DNA of 64,000 bases from Phaeobacter piscinae (GCF_002407245.1 NZ_CP010681.1:2108001-2172000); one strand, 5' to 3'; shown: positions 53,581 to 62,056, counted from the stretch's first letter. Numbers and translations are program-made. Notes: generated by a model from the sequence alone, not told the origin.

Positions 53581-54297
53581 ATGACACAGACGTCCCCCAC
53601 AACAGCCACGACGCAGAGCGCCACCGCCGATCCGCAAGGCTTGGCCCGCTTTGTCACCGCGCTGATCGTCGAGGATCATCCGCTGTTCTGCGACGCTTTG
53701 GCGATGACCTTGCGCGCGACAGTCGGGATTAGCACCATCGCAACCGCACCGACACTGGAACTGGCCATGGCCGAGATCGCCGATAAAGCGGCCCCCGATG
53801 CGGTGGTTCTGGATCTGAATCTGCCGGATGTTCATGGGCTGGACGGGCTTATCCGGTTACGCAACGCCACCAGCGCGCCGATCCTAGTCGTCTCATCCAT
53901 GGCGGACAATCGGGTGATCAGTGCCGCCATTCACGCAGGTGCCGCAGGTTTCGTTCCCAAGCACAGCCAGCGCGAGATCTACATCAGCGCGTTCGACGCC
54001 ATCGCAAAGGGCACGCCCTTTGTCCCGCCCGGCTACGTATTGTTGCCGCGCGACAGCGAAACGCAGGACGCGACCGGGCGACTGGCGACACTGACCAATC
54101 AGCAGGCGCGCATCTTGCAGCTGATCTGTGCTGGCAAACTGAACAAGCAGATCGCCTATGACCTGTCCATCGCCGAAACCACGGTCAAGGCTCATGTCAC
54201 CGCAATCATGCGCAAACTCGGTGTGCAAAGCCGCACCCAAGCAGTTCTGATCGCAAAGGAAACCAGCTTTGCAAACGTCTTGCAAGATCTGGGCTGA
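53581..54297 (+). CDS. LuxR-family response regulator
   Basis: 238 residues. Receiver domain about 25-145: acidic pair E31 and D32, phosphoacceptor D78 (VVLDLNLPD), T/S switch SS105-106 and K127. LuxR helix-turn-helix at about 171-226 (LTNQQARILQLICAGKLNKQ). DNA-binding regulator controlled by phosphorylation. First of three genes with a FIST sensor and a hybrid kinase, so its probable partner is the kinase at 55565. ATG 53581 is preceded by AGGAGCCTG; an alternative start exists at 53545. Confidence 0.9.
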   Translation: MTQTSPTTATTQSATADPQGLARFVTALIVEDHPLFCDALAMTLRATVGISTIATAPTLELAMAEIADKAAPDAVVLDLNLPDVHGLDGLIRLRNATSAPILVVSSMADNRVISAAIHAGAAGFVPKHSQREIYISAFDAIAKGTPFVPPGYVLLPRDSETQDATGRLATLTNQQARILQLICAGKLNKQIAYDLSIAETTVKAHVTAIMRKLGVQSRTQAVLIAKETSFANVLQDLG

Positions 54298-54314
54298 ACT
54301 GCCTACCATCCGGC

Positions 54315-55568
54315 ATGACACGCCCTGCCCGTCCCCGCGCCAACACCGATCCCCCCGCAGCCGCGCAGGCGGAGGCCGAGCGCACTCTGCCAGCTATGGC
54401 TGCCGCATTGCATCACGCCGGTCGCATCACCCGCACCGGTTTTGCAGACGCCGACGCGCCTGATGCGCTGGCGAGGTTGGCGCAGATGCTGGCGCCGTTG
54501 GATGAGCTTGAGTTGATCATTCTCTTTGTCTCTCCCCAAGCCGATATCGATGCGCTCAGCGCGGCGGCCGCACATGATCTGGCCCCCGCACAGGTGGTTG
54601 GCTGTACCACCGCAGGCGAAATCGGCGAGGCCGGTTACACAGATGGAGAGATTGTCGCCATCGGCCTTCCGCGCAGCCATTTCAGCGCCCGTGTTCTGCC
54701 GATTGACGATCTGAACGCCTATGATGCCCAGAGCCAGATCGACCAGATCATTCGCAATCGCAACGATATGGCGCGGGAGACACCACAGTGGGGATCCGAA
54801 TTTGCCTTCCTGTTGATTGATGGGCTGTCGGTCAAGGAGGACGCGCTCACTGCCGATCTTGCGCCGGGGCTTGGCCCGGTGCCACTGTTTGGCGGATCCG
54901 CCGGAGATGGCAGCGATTTTGGCGCGACATATGTCCTCTGTGATGGGAAGGCACGGCAGGACGCAGCGGTCCTGCTACAGATCCGCAGCAACTGCCCGAT
55001 CAAAGTCTTCAACACCGATCATCTGGTACCGACGGCCCAGCGCATGGTGGTAACCGGGGCTGATCCTGCTCGCAGACTGGTCCATGAGATCAACGCCGAA
55101 CCGGCAGCGCGGGAATATGCGCGCCTGCTGGGCAAGGATCCGGAACAGCTGACCACCTTCACCTTTGCCGCCCATCCCGTCGTGGTGCGCATTGGTGGCC
55201 AGCATCATGTGCGCGCGATCCAGCAGGTCGCAGACACTGGCGATCTAGTGTTTTTCTCCGCCATCGACGAAGGGGTCGTGCTGACACTGGCAGAGCCTCT
55301 CGATATGGTGGATCATCTCGACCGCGCACTCTCTGCGCTGGGAGAGACCCGGACACCGGATGTGATTCTGGCCTGCGATTGCCTGCTGCGACGGATGGAG
55401 GCCCAGCAGAAACAGCTGACCCCTCAGATCTCCACGCTGCTGGCCAAACACCGCGCGGTTGGGTTTTGCACCTATGGGGAGCAGGTGAACTCCATCCATG
55501 TGAACCAGACCCTGACCGGAGTGGCCATCTACCCGCCCGAAACAGACGACACTGCGGTCAGGCCATGA
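54315..55568 (+). CDS. FIST-domain sensor protein (NosP-like)
   Basis: 417 residues: FIST_N (about 30-225, with VGCTTAGEIGEAGYTDGEIV and PLFGGSAGDGSDFG) then FIST_C (about 240-390). FIST proteins bind small ligands and act with chemoreceptors, kinases or diguanylate cyclases. In Pseudomonas the FIST protein NosP binds haem, senses nitric oxide and inhibits the co-encoded NahK kinase. The gene order here (LuxR regulator, FIST, PAS hybrid kinase) fits that pattern. It overlaps the kinase by ATGA. Haem ligand is not identified. Confidence 0.85.
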   Translation: MTRPARPRANTDPPAAAQAEAERTLPAMAAALHHAGRITRTGFADADAPDALARLAQMLAPLDELELIILFVSPQADIDALSAAAAHDLAPAQVVGCTTAGEIGEAGYTDGEIVAIGLPRSHFSARVLPIDDLNAYDAQSQIDQIIRNRNDMARETPQWGSEFAFLLIDGLSVKEDALTADLAPGLGPVPLFGGSAGDGSDFGATYVLCDGKARQDAAVLLQIRSNCPIKVFNTDHLVPTAQRMVVTGADPARRLVHEINAEPAAREYARLLGKDPEQLTTFTFAAHPVVVRIGGQHHVRAIQQVADTGDLVFFSAIDEGVVLTLAEPLDMVDHLDRALSALGETRTPDVILACDCLLRRMEAQQKQLTPQISTLLAKHRAVGFCTYGEQVNSIHVNQTLTGVAIYPPETDDTAVRP

Positions 55569-57835
55569 CCGAAGGCCTGATTGATCCGCGCGATTCTCTG
55601 GAACGGCAGAATGAAAAACTGCTGAAAATCACCGCAACCCTGATGCGCCGGGTGGAACAGGATACCGATGCCTCCGGCCTTGCCTATGCGCAGTTCGAAC
55701 GCGCTGTTTTGCTGGAAGAGGAAATCCGCAGCCGCACCCGCGATCTGGAGCGCACGCTGGATCTGCTCAATCTCTCGAACGCCAAGCTCGCCGAGGCCAA
55801 CCGCGAAACCGAAGCCGCGCGCGCCAATCTCGCCAATGCCATTGAAACCGTGCAGGAAGGGTTCGCGCTCTTCAATGCGCAGGATGTGCTGGTGATGTGC
55901 AACAGCCGATTTGGCATGCACATGCCGGACATCTGCGCAGATCTGCGTCCGGGATTGAGGTTTGACAGCTACGTTCAGCTGGTCAGTTCCAGCACGGCTC
56001 TGTCGCTGCCGACAGGCACGCCCCCCACCACTTGGGCTGCGCGCCGAATGGCCCGACATCAGGACCGCAGCGTCATGTTCAACGTCCGCATGACCGGCAA
56101 TCGCTGGGTGCAGGTGAGCGAGCACCGGACGCCGGATGACGGCACGGTCATCCTGCAGACCGATGTCACGGATATCATGCGGATCCAGCATCAGGAACGT
56201 GAACGCATTCTCGACGATCAGGCCCGCCTGATCCGCGCCACATTAGAACATCTGAACCAGGGGGTCTGCATCTTCGATCAGCAGGCCCGGTTGGTCGGGT
56301 GGAACCGGCTGATGGGGGATCTGCTGTCGATCCCGATCGGGCGATTTCGCATCGGCAGCCGGTTTGAGGGTATTTTTGAGCGACTGCGCGAGACCTTTAC
56401 CTTTGCGCAGGCGGATATCGCCGATCAAGTCGCAGACTGGGCGCGCCCGCGCACCGCATTGGGGGACAGTTCAGCTTCCGCAAAGACCACCGCCGATCAG
56501 CGCGCGCGGGCTCCGCTCTCTTTCGATATTCAGCAGGGTGCGACGCGGGTTCTGACGGTGTTTATGCAGGATATGCCCGATGGCGGCTTTGTGATCAGCT
56601 TCACCGATGTCACCGCCGAACGGCAGGCCGCCCGTGCCATGAGCGAGGCACGCGACACCCTGGAACAACGCGTGCTGGAACGCACGCTGGAGCTGGAAGA
56701 CGCGCTGCAGGCCGCTGAACGGGCCAATGCGTCCAAATCCCGCTTTGTCGCTGCCGCCTCCCATGATCTGCTGCAACCCTTATCTGCCGCAAAACTCTTT
56801 GTCGCCGCTCTGGAAAGCGAACTTCCCGACGGTGCGCCTCAGGACACGTTGCATAAGGCGGCCAATGCGCTGGACAGTGTCGAAACGCTGGTCTCCGCCC
56901 TCCTTGATATCTCACGGCTGGATTCCGGTCGCGCCGAGGTCCATGTGGCCCCCCTCGATCTGGATGATCTGTTGGGCCAACTGCGGGACGAGATGCGCCC
57001 GATCGCTGATATAAAAGGACTGACCCTGCGCCTCAGACCCAGTCGGGCGCGCGTGCTGAGTGATGTGACCTATCTGAGGCGCATCCTGCAGAACCTGATT
57101 TCCAACGCTCTGCGCTACACCGACCAAGGTGGTGTCCTGATTGGCGTACGGCCCCGTCACGCCTCCGTCCGGGTTGAGGTCTGGGATACGGGGATCGGTA
57201 TTGCAGAACGAGATCGCGGCCGCATTTTCGCGGAGTTCCAGCGCCTCAATGCCACGGCGAGTGCTGCTGACGGAATGGGGCTGGGGCTGGCCATTGTGGA
57301 GCGTGCCTGCGCGCTGCTTGGCCACCCCCTGACACTCAGATCTGAGGTGGGGCGTGGAACGGTCTTTGCCATTGACCTGCCCCGCGACGCCGCCCAGCCG
57401 AAGATCGGCGAGGCATCGCTTCTTGACGCGGCGCCCCCTCGCCCTGCCGCTGCGCAGCTGCCGCAATTGATCGCGCTGCTGATTGTTGCCGATACAGACC
57501 TGCGCCATGCGCTGAGCCTCACCATGGAACAATGGCAGATCGACGTGCTTCCCTGCGCCAGCGAGGGTGAAGCCCGGACCTTGCTGGCCGAAATCGAGGT
57601 CGCCCCGGATGTTCTGCTGATCGATCTACACCTGGGGTCAAACCTAAGCGGCGCCAAAGTCATTGAAGATCTGCGTCGCGATCTTGGTCCTCTACCTGCA
57701 TGCCTTATGTCCGCCACCCCCAGCCCAGACATCACCACGCTGGCACAGCGGCTGGACGCCCAGCTGTTTGCAAAGCCGATCCACACGGAGCAACTGCGCA
57801 GCTTTCTCAACGATCTGCGGCCTCCGCAAGTTTGA
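55565..57835 (+). CDS. PAS hybrid histidine kinase (NahK/ErcS'-like)
   Basis: 756 residues, no membrane helix. Coiled coil (40-95), two PAS-like segments (about 91-205 and 224-350), HisKA with phosphorylated H400 (ASHDLLQPLSAAK), HATPase with N514 (NLISNALRYT), DTGIGI at 541-546 and MGLGLAIVE, then a receiver (about 635-750) with D687 (LLIDLHLG) and K737 (FAKPI). The N-terminal SLERQNEKLLKITATLMRRV start is characteristic of the NahK family. It is likely inhibited by the neighbouring FIST protein and to phosphorylate the upstream regulator; biological output unknown. Confidence 0.9.
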   Translation: MTEGLIDPRDSLERQNEKLLKITATLMRRVEQDTDASGLAYAQFERAVLLEEEIRSRTRDLERTLDLLNLSNAKLAEANRETEAARANLANAIETVQEGFALFNAQDVLVMCNSRFGMHMPDICADLRPGLRFDSYVQLVSSSTALSLPTGTPPTTWAARRMARHQDRSVMFNVRMTGNRWVQVSEHRTPDDGTVILQTDVTDIMRIQHQERERILDDQARLIRATLEHLNQGVCIFDQQARLVGWNRLMGDLLSIPIGRFRIGSRFEGIFERLRETFTFAQADIADQVADWARPRTALGDSSASAKTTADQRARAPLSFDIQQGATRVLTVFMQDMPDGGFVISFTDVTAERQAARAMSEARDTLEQRVLERTLELEDALQAAERANASKSRFVAAASHDLLQPLSAAKLFVAALESELPDGAPQDTLHKAANALDSVETLVSALLDISRLDSGRAEVHVAPLDLDDLLGQLRDEMRPIADIKGLTLRLRPSRARVLSDVTYLRRILQNLISNALRYTDQGGVLIGVRPRHASVRVEVWDTGIGIAERDRGRIFAEFQRLNATASAADGMGLGLAIVERACALLGHPLTLRSEVGRGTVFAIDLPRDAAQPKIGEASLLDAAPPRPAAAQLPQLIALLIVADTDLRHALSLTMEQWQIDVLPCASEGEARTLLAEIEVAPDVLLIDLHLGSNLSGAKVIEDLRRDLGPLPACLMSATPSPDITTLAQRLDAQLFAKPIHTEQLRSFLNDLRPPQV

Positions 57836-57876
57836 TGCCCAATCAGCGCGCCCTTGCCTGAAGCCGCCGCTGCCCT

Positions 57877-57900
57877 GACAATGACAATGACAATGACAAC
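57877..57900. repeat. Four tandem TGACAA units
   Basis: A short six-base microsatellite in the gap after the kinase gene. Confidence 0.7.
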
Positions 57901-58042
57901 CAAGTGACGCGCAACGCTCTGCAGCTGCAAAAGTGATCCGTGGGTGCAAGCACAACGTAGTAAACCCACAATAAAACACCTATCTGGGATATCTAGACCA
58001 CCCTGCCGTCCAGATCATCGCACAGCCGGAAGACCACGCCAG

Positions 58043-58792
58043 ATGACCTCTCCCCACGCTATGCCGGTGCACCGGCCCACCGCCGTTATCACCGCACACG
58101 GACAGCCCTCCGATCCCGCCCCGCAGGAACGCGCGCTGGCAGAGCTTGCAGATGCGGTCGCAACGCTGTTGCCGGATTGGGATATCCGTTCGGCCACCCT
58201 TGCGACCTCCGACAGGCTGGAGCTGGTGACACCGCAGGGTGCGCTGGTTTATCCGTTCTTCATGGCAAATGGCTGGTTTACCAGTTCTGTGCTGCCACGA
58301 CGGCTGCAAGGGCACGACGTTCATCATCTTCCCCCCTTTGGGCTTGACCCAAACCTGCCCGACCTGGCCTGCGATGCGCTTGCCCTGGCCTGCGCCGCAC
58401 GCGGCTGGTCCCTTTCCCAAACCCGTATTCTGCTCGCGGCACATGGCTCAGCCCGTGGCCCCAAGGCCGCAGAGGCGGCAGAGGCCTTTGCAACGGCGAT
58501 GCGCGACCGCCTTCCCGGCACCACGCTGGCCACCGGTTACGTTGAGGAAGACCCTAGAATTGCAACGACCGCCCGAGTGTTCGAAGACACCGCCCCAGCG
58601 CGGCCCAGCCTCTGCCTGCCGTTTTTTGCGCAAGCGGGCGAGCACGTGCGTGACGACATTCCCGATGCGCTGGCCGATGCAGGCTTTGGCGGCGATACCC
58701 TGCCGGTTCTCGGAGCACTCCCGCAGGTGCCACAGCTGATTGCAAACGCGCTCAACAAAGCCCTTTCCGGCCCCGGTGTCACGTCAACCTGA
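58043..58792 (+). CDS. CbiX-family sirohydrochlorin chelatase-like protein
   Basis: 249 residues with two CbiX-like halves: AVITAHGQPSDPAPQERA near residue 18 and RILLAAHGSARGPKA near 133. The second half keeps the metal site, with the AHGS histidine and PFFAQAGEHVRDDIPD; the first half has YPFFMANGWFTSS, where the second histidine is replaced. It probably inserts cobalt, iron or nickel in tetrapyrroles, or acts in sirohaem/cobalamin supply. Stands alone. Start 58043 follows AGACCACGCCAG; 58061 is possible. Confidence 0.85.
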   Translation: MTSPHAMPVHRPTAVITAHGQPSDPAPQERALAELADAVATLLPDWDIRSATLATSDRLELVTPQGALVYPFFMANGWFTSSVLPRRLQGHDVHHLPPFGLDPNLPDLACDALALACAARGWSLSQTRILLAAHGSARGPKAAEAAEAFATAMRDRLPGTTLATGYVEEDPRIATTARVFEDTAPARPSLCLPFFAQAGEHVRDDIPDALADAGFGGDTLPVLGALPQVPQLIANALNKALSGPGVTST

Positions 58793-59001
58793 TCTGAAGG
58801 CAGCGGGGCGCTCCTGCACATTGCCCGCAGCTACGCGTCTTCGCCGCGAGTATTCCAAATCCGATTGTTGTGCGAACAAATATCACCGGGACAGGCACCT
58901 GTCTTGACCTCCCCCAGCCTGAGGTCAGCGTGCCCTTTAGGACAAGGCAGCGCCACAACGGATTTTTTCAATTTTTCCGCCCAGTTCTGCACGGCTCCCC
59001 T

Positions 59002-59030
59002 TGCACCGCTCCCCCGCATGTGATTAATCA
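59002..59030 (+). promoter_or_regulatory. Promoter of tRNA-Cys
   Basis: TTGCAC (59002-59007), 17-bp spacer, TTAATC (59025-59030). +1 falls near 59037, 13 bp before the tRNA. Confidence 0.55.
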
Positions 59031-59049
59031 CGCCTCACACCACCGGTAA

Positions 59050-59123
59050 GGCGAGTTGGCGGAGTGGTGACGCAGCGGATTGCAAATCCGTGTACACCGG
59101 TTCGATTCCGGTACTCGCCTCCA
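59050..59123 (+). tRNA. tRNA-Cys (anticodon GCA), likely element insertion site
   Basis: 74 nucleotides. Acceptor GGCGAGT/ACTCGCC, anticodon stem CGGAT/ATCCG with loop TGCAA giving GCA, T arm ACCGGTTCGATTCCGGT, discriminator T and encoded CCA. Its 3' end abuts the integrase gene on the opposite strand 62 bp away, the usual position of an att site for tyrosine-recombinase elements. Confidence 0.95.
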
Positions 59124-59185
59124 TTTAAAAACAATCACTTACATCACTCCTTGCCGTGTTTGAGGCCCCGCGTTTACAGGGGCGT

Positions 59186-60262
59186 TTACATTTTTGTGTC
59201 TTGAGACAGTGATTTTGCTCGATTGAGCTTGCGCAGAACCGCATCGCTTTCGTCCGGACTAACCTGCGCATAATGCTCGATTACCTGCGCCGCGTAGCGA
59301 ACCGACCACCCCATCAGCACCGCAATCTGGCGCAAAGACAGGTCGGCATTTAGCAATCTTGTCGCCGCCGTCCCGCGCGTATCAGACAGAGTCTTCTCCC
59401 TGCCGTCGATCCAAGGGGGGATCTGAGCTTCGCGCCGCCACTTGGTGATCTGGTTCGATGCCCAACGGGCCGTCAAAGGCCTGCCAAGCTCTGACACCAG
59501 CAGCACATCTTGGCCCTCCGGCGTCTCTGCGATCAGTTTCTCAAGGGCTGAAGTGGTCGGGATATATGCGATCTGGCCGCGCTTACTGGTCCTGAAACGA
59601 AGGCGCTTGCCGTGCGGCGTGTCTTCGAATTGGTCCATTTTGACCTGAACCAGATCGGCCGCTCGCAAACCGGTTTCGCATCCTGCGGTCAGGATCCTCT
59701 GCACCCATTTCGGCGCGTGCTTATTGAACTGCGCTATGTCGCCACTCGTCCAAATGATCTCAGTCCGGTTCGATTGGTAGAGCTTCTTGAGCTTGTGACA
59801 GTGGTGCTCTTTCAGCTTCCCCTCCTCCACCGCCCAATTCAGAACGCGTGTCGCATGGGTGCCCGCCATGTCGTGCTGCTTGGGGGAATGAAGCCACTTC
59901 TTGCGCCAATTATTAACCTCGCCGCGCGAGGCGCGTTCTTCGAACATCGCGACAGGATCGGCTCCGAACTCCTCGCGAAACAGCTCCAGCCACTTGCGGA
60001 TATCAGCCTTTGAACGCTCAGCCTTGGGCAAGGACGCACTGGACAGAAAATCGTCGACCAAATGAGTCGTCAGGTATTCAGCCGGGCTCGCGGGCGTACC
60101 GCACTGTGAAAACGCATGGAAGAATTCGGGTTCCTTTGGGTTTGGGTCCGTCCCGTCCCAAAATTTGGGGCCACCCCGCCAAGCATAGAAATGGTAGCGA
60201 ACACCGGACACGACCTTGCGCCGGACACGGTGGACGCCCTTGGGAAGATTACTTCTGGGCAC
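59186..60262 (-). CDS. Tyrosine-type site-specific integrase
   Basis: 358 residues from a GTG. N-terminal core-binding/SAM-like domain (about 60-155) and C-terminal catalytic domain: R200 (CETGLRAADL), the lysine near 227, box II S293-D294-T295-R296 (SDTRGTAATRLL, where histidine is usual), W319 and nucleophile Y331 (EHYAQV). Integrates and excises a mobile element by recombination at a tRNA 3' end. It points toward tRNA-Cys, matching the att site. It overlaps the AlpA-like gene by 14 bp. The region upstream of 60262 in frame is rejected as start because it is not conserved in character. Confidence 0.9.
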   Translation of the reverse strand: MPRSNLPKGVHRVRRKVVSGVRYHFYAWRGGPKFWDGTDPNPKEPEFFHAFSQCGTPASPAEYLTTHLVDDFLSSASLPKAERSKADIRKWLELFREEFGADPVAMFEERASRGEVNNWRKKWLHSPKQHDMAGTHATRVLNWAVEEGKLKEHHCHKLKKLYQSNRTEIIWTSGDIAQFNKHAPKWVQRILTAGCETGLRAADLVQVKMDQFEDTPHGKRLRFRTSKRGQIAYIPTTSALEKLIAETPEGQDVLLVSELGRPLTARWASNQITKWRREAQIPPWIDGREKTLSDTRGTAATRLLNADLSLRQIAVLMGWSVRYAAQVIEHYAQVSPDESDAVLRKLNRAKSLSQDTKM

Positions 60263-60506
60263 GGCGCGCTCTCCGCTGTGCAACGAGGCTCGGTTGCGAA
60301 GTGGCCTCGCGTTCTGCCGCGCTGATGCCCTGAACAGCATCCAATCGCGCGCGGATGAGTTTCGGGTCATACCACCCGCGCCGCCCTGGCACCGGAGCGA
60401 TACCCGTCCTACGGCAGAAGTCATAGAAGGACGCGCTCGGCTCGTTGTAGCCGAAGAGAAGCGCAAGCTCTGGGGTCGGAATCAGCTGAATATGGCTTGG
60501 GCTCAT
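60249..60506 (-). CDS. AlpA/excisionase-like DNA-binding protein
   Basis: 85 residues: LALLFGYNEPSASFYDFCRR and GIAPVPGRRGWYDPKLIRAR match the winged-helix fold of AlpA/Xis-like proteins that help excision or activate integrase. Overlaps the RHH gene by ATGA and the integrase by 14 bp, so the three form one leftward operon. Confidence 0.75.
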   Translation of the reverse strand: MSPSHIQLIPTPELALLFGYNEPSASFYDFCRRTGIAPVPGRRGWYDPKLIRARLDAVQGISAAEREATSQPSLVAQRRARRAQK

Positions 60507-60664
60507 TTTTCAGCCCTCTCACCCACGGCTTCTTGCCGCGACATGGCTGCCCGCAAACAAGACACCACCTGAGCGCCCTGTGAGCGCAAGTTCCGCACTG
60601 CTTCCTCTTCGAGCCAGGCTTTCACGTCCGCTGGAAGGTTAAGTTTGAATTGGGTTGTCTTCAT
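60503..60664 (-). CDS. Arc-like ribbon-helix-helix regulator (53 aa)
   Basis: 53 residues, MKTTQFKLNLPADVKAWLEE then ARNL-like VRNLRSQGAQVVSCLRAAM: a beta strand and two helices as in Arc/Mnt repressors. GAGGTG lies 6 bases before the ATG. First gene of the integrase operon; it probably binds the palindromic operators just upstream. Confidence 0.72.
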   Translation of the reverse strand: MKTTQFKLNLPADVKAWLEEEAVRNLRSQGAQVVSCLRAAMSRQEAVGERAEK

Positions 60665-60682
60665 ATTTACACCTCAACAAAA

Positions 60683-60722
60683 GGACATAAAATGTCCATA
60701 TCATTGAGGACAAATATTGTCC
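60683..60722. promoter_or_regulatory. Twin 15-bp palindromic operators
   Basis: GGACATAAAATGTCC (60683-60697) and GGACAAATATTGTCC (60708-60722): same 6-3-6 plan, arms GGACAT/ATGTCC and GGACAA/TTGTCC, centres 25 bp apart. They cover a leftward promoter: -35 TTGTCC (60713-60708), 17-bp spacer, -10 TTATGT (60690-60685). Confidence 0.8.
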
Positions 60723-60733
60723 ATCATGGAATC

Positions 60734-61039
60734 ATGAAAGAAGAAGCCTTGGTCCAATTCAAACTCTTGCTTCCTGCCGCGCTCAAGAAGCGTCTGGAAA
60801 CGCATGCAACACTGAACCGGCGCAGCCTGTCTCAGGAAATCGTCGTCGCTCTTGAGGAGAAGTACCCAGCTGCAGAACCTGATGCGACGTCGGATCCAGC
60901 AGCACGGATGCTCTTCTGGCTTGCCAAACGCATCCGTCGAAGAAACCCAAAGCCCGGAACTCCCAGAGATAAGCAAGCCGCCCTGTATGAACGCATTGCG
61001 GGCGATATCGCGGAACGTATGAAGGACATCGGCGAATAG
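60734..61039 (+). CDS. Arc-like DNA-binding protein (101 aa)
   Basis: 101 residues, N-terminal ribbon-helix-helix: VQFKLLLPAALKKRLETHAT and LNRRSLSQEIVVALEEKYP (about 6-45), as in Arc/MetJ-type repressors, then a basic C-terminal tail. The open frame starts at 60650 but the first 28 codons lie over the operators; the ATG at 60734 gives the conserved fold. Divergent from the 53-aa RHH gene; the shared operators suggest auto- and cross-regulation of the integrase operon. Confidence 0.75.
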   Translation: MKEEALVQFKLLLPAALKKRLETHATLNRRSLSQEIVVALEEKYPAAEPDATSDPAARMLFWLAKRIRRRNPKPGTPRDKQAALYERIAGDIAERMKDIGE

Positions 61040-61041
61040 CC

Positions 61042-61683
61042 TTAGTAGGCCACCCACTCATATCCATGGTTGCCTTCGTGATCTTCCCATTCGACACCGA
61101 CCCCGCGACGCCAGCTTGACGACGAACAGCGCCGTGACGGCAGGACCCATTGCGGGGCGGCCGCTGGTATCGTGCGTTGCCAGCCGAATTCACCCTGCGT
61201 TCCATAGGTCCCGAGGCGCATGTTGTAGCTCTCAGAACAATCATCGTCGCGACCACGTTCGCGATGGCTGTAGTGCCGAACATCCCAGACACGGATCGAG
61301 CGCACGAAATCGAATTCCAGACCGCTGATGTCGATATCGGCACCGCCTTCAACCACCTGAGCCAGATTAACTTGGCTGAGTGTCTCACCATTTTGGTTGC
61401 TGGCCTCCCAGATCCTTTGGGCCGTGCTTTGCAAGGGCGCGCGCTCAGAAACACCCATCGGACAACGCCAAATTTGCAATGGCGGCTCAATTGGCCAGGG
61501 CGTGATCCGGCGGATAAACACGGCACGGGCATGGTCACATTCTGCTGACGCAGGCCACCCACCAGCCAGGCAAAGCAGAATGGCGCAGTCAACCTGATAG
61601 GCCTTAGCCGCCTGTGGGGCCACGGTTACAAGCAGAGCCACGACAGCTCCAACGGTCCGATTTCTGGTCAGTCTGCACCACAT
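61042..61683 (-). CDS. TrbM-like secreted protein of the mobile element
   Basis: 213 residues. Signal peptide (TVGAVVALLVTVAPQAAKA), mature start AYQVDCAILLCLAGGWPASA with four or more cysteines, then PPLQIWRCPM. The C-A-I-L-C-L plus P-x-x-C pattern resembles TrbM/KikA conjugation proteins, but the match is short and the rest (Tyr/Trp-rich C-terminus) is unrecognised. It converges with the Arc-like gene, 2 bp from its stop. Periplasmic location is expected. Confidence 0.5.
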   Translation of the reverse strand: MWCRLTRNRTVGAVVALLVTVAPQAAKAYQVDCAILLCLAGGWPASAECDHARAVFIRRITPWPIEPPLQIWRCPMGVSERAPLQSTAQRIWEASNQNGETLSQVNLAQVVEGGADIDISGLEFDFVRSIRVWDVRHYSHRERGRDDDCSESYNMRLGTYGTQGEFGWQRTIPAAAPQWVLPSRRCSSSSWRRGVGVEWEDHEGNHGYEWVAY

Positions 61684-61793
61684 ATCATTAAATGCCTTAT
61701 GATTACATTACTGCATTATTGTTACACTACCTCCAATCCCGACCTTCACACCATATGCGGGCATAGTGTTTGTGATGTTCGCGTGCGTTTTGT

Positions 61794-61805
61794 GGAATAT
61801 ATTCC
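61794..61805. promoter_or_regulatory. 12-bp palindrome upstream of XRE gene
   Basis: GGAATATATTCC, perfect, 36 bp before the XRE ATG. Confidence 0.5.
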
Positions 61806-61841
61806 GTAGAGCGGTTCCTATGATCTGGCCGAATACAGGCC

Positions 61842-62054
61842 ATGAAATTGAGGGAACAAGTAGGGCTAAACATCCGGAATCTAAGAAATTCCAAAGGTAT
61901 GAGCCAAGAACAACTAGCTTTGGCTGCGGACGTGGACCGCAGCTACATCAGCGAGATCGAACTCGCCAAGAATTCAGTATCAATCGATATTCTGGAGCAG
62001 ATTGCGCTTGCCCTTGATGTCGCTCCAAAGGAATTGCTTAACGAGAGGGGCTAG
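61842..62054 (+). CDS. Small XRE helix-turn-helix regulator
   Basis: 70 residues, a bare Cro/C1 helix-turn-helix: MSQEQLALAADVDRSYISEI as recognition core, plus LDVAPKELLNERG. Short length is typical of phage repressors, restriction-modification C proteins or antitoxins. A perfect 12-bp palindrome lies upstream. No methylase or nuclease is near. A small gene follows 2 bp after its stop. Confidence 0.82.
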   Translation: MKLREQVGLNIRNLRNSKGMSQEQLALAADVDRSYISEIELAKNSVSIDILEQIALALDVAPKELLNERG

Positions 62055-62056
62055 TT

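Noticed and set aside
60650..60733. Longer start for the 101-aa Arc-like gene
   Set aside because: The extra codons lie across two palindromic operators and the promoter of the opposite gene; the fold begins after 60734.
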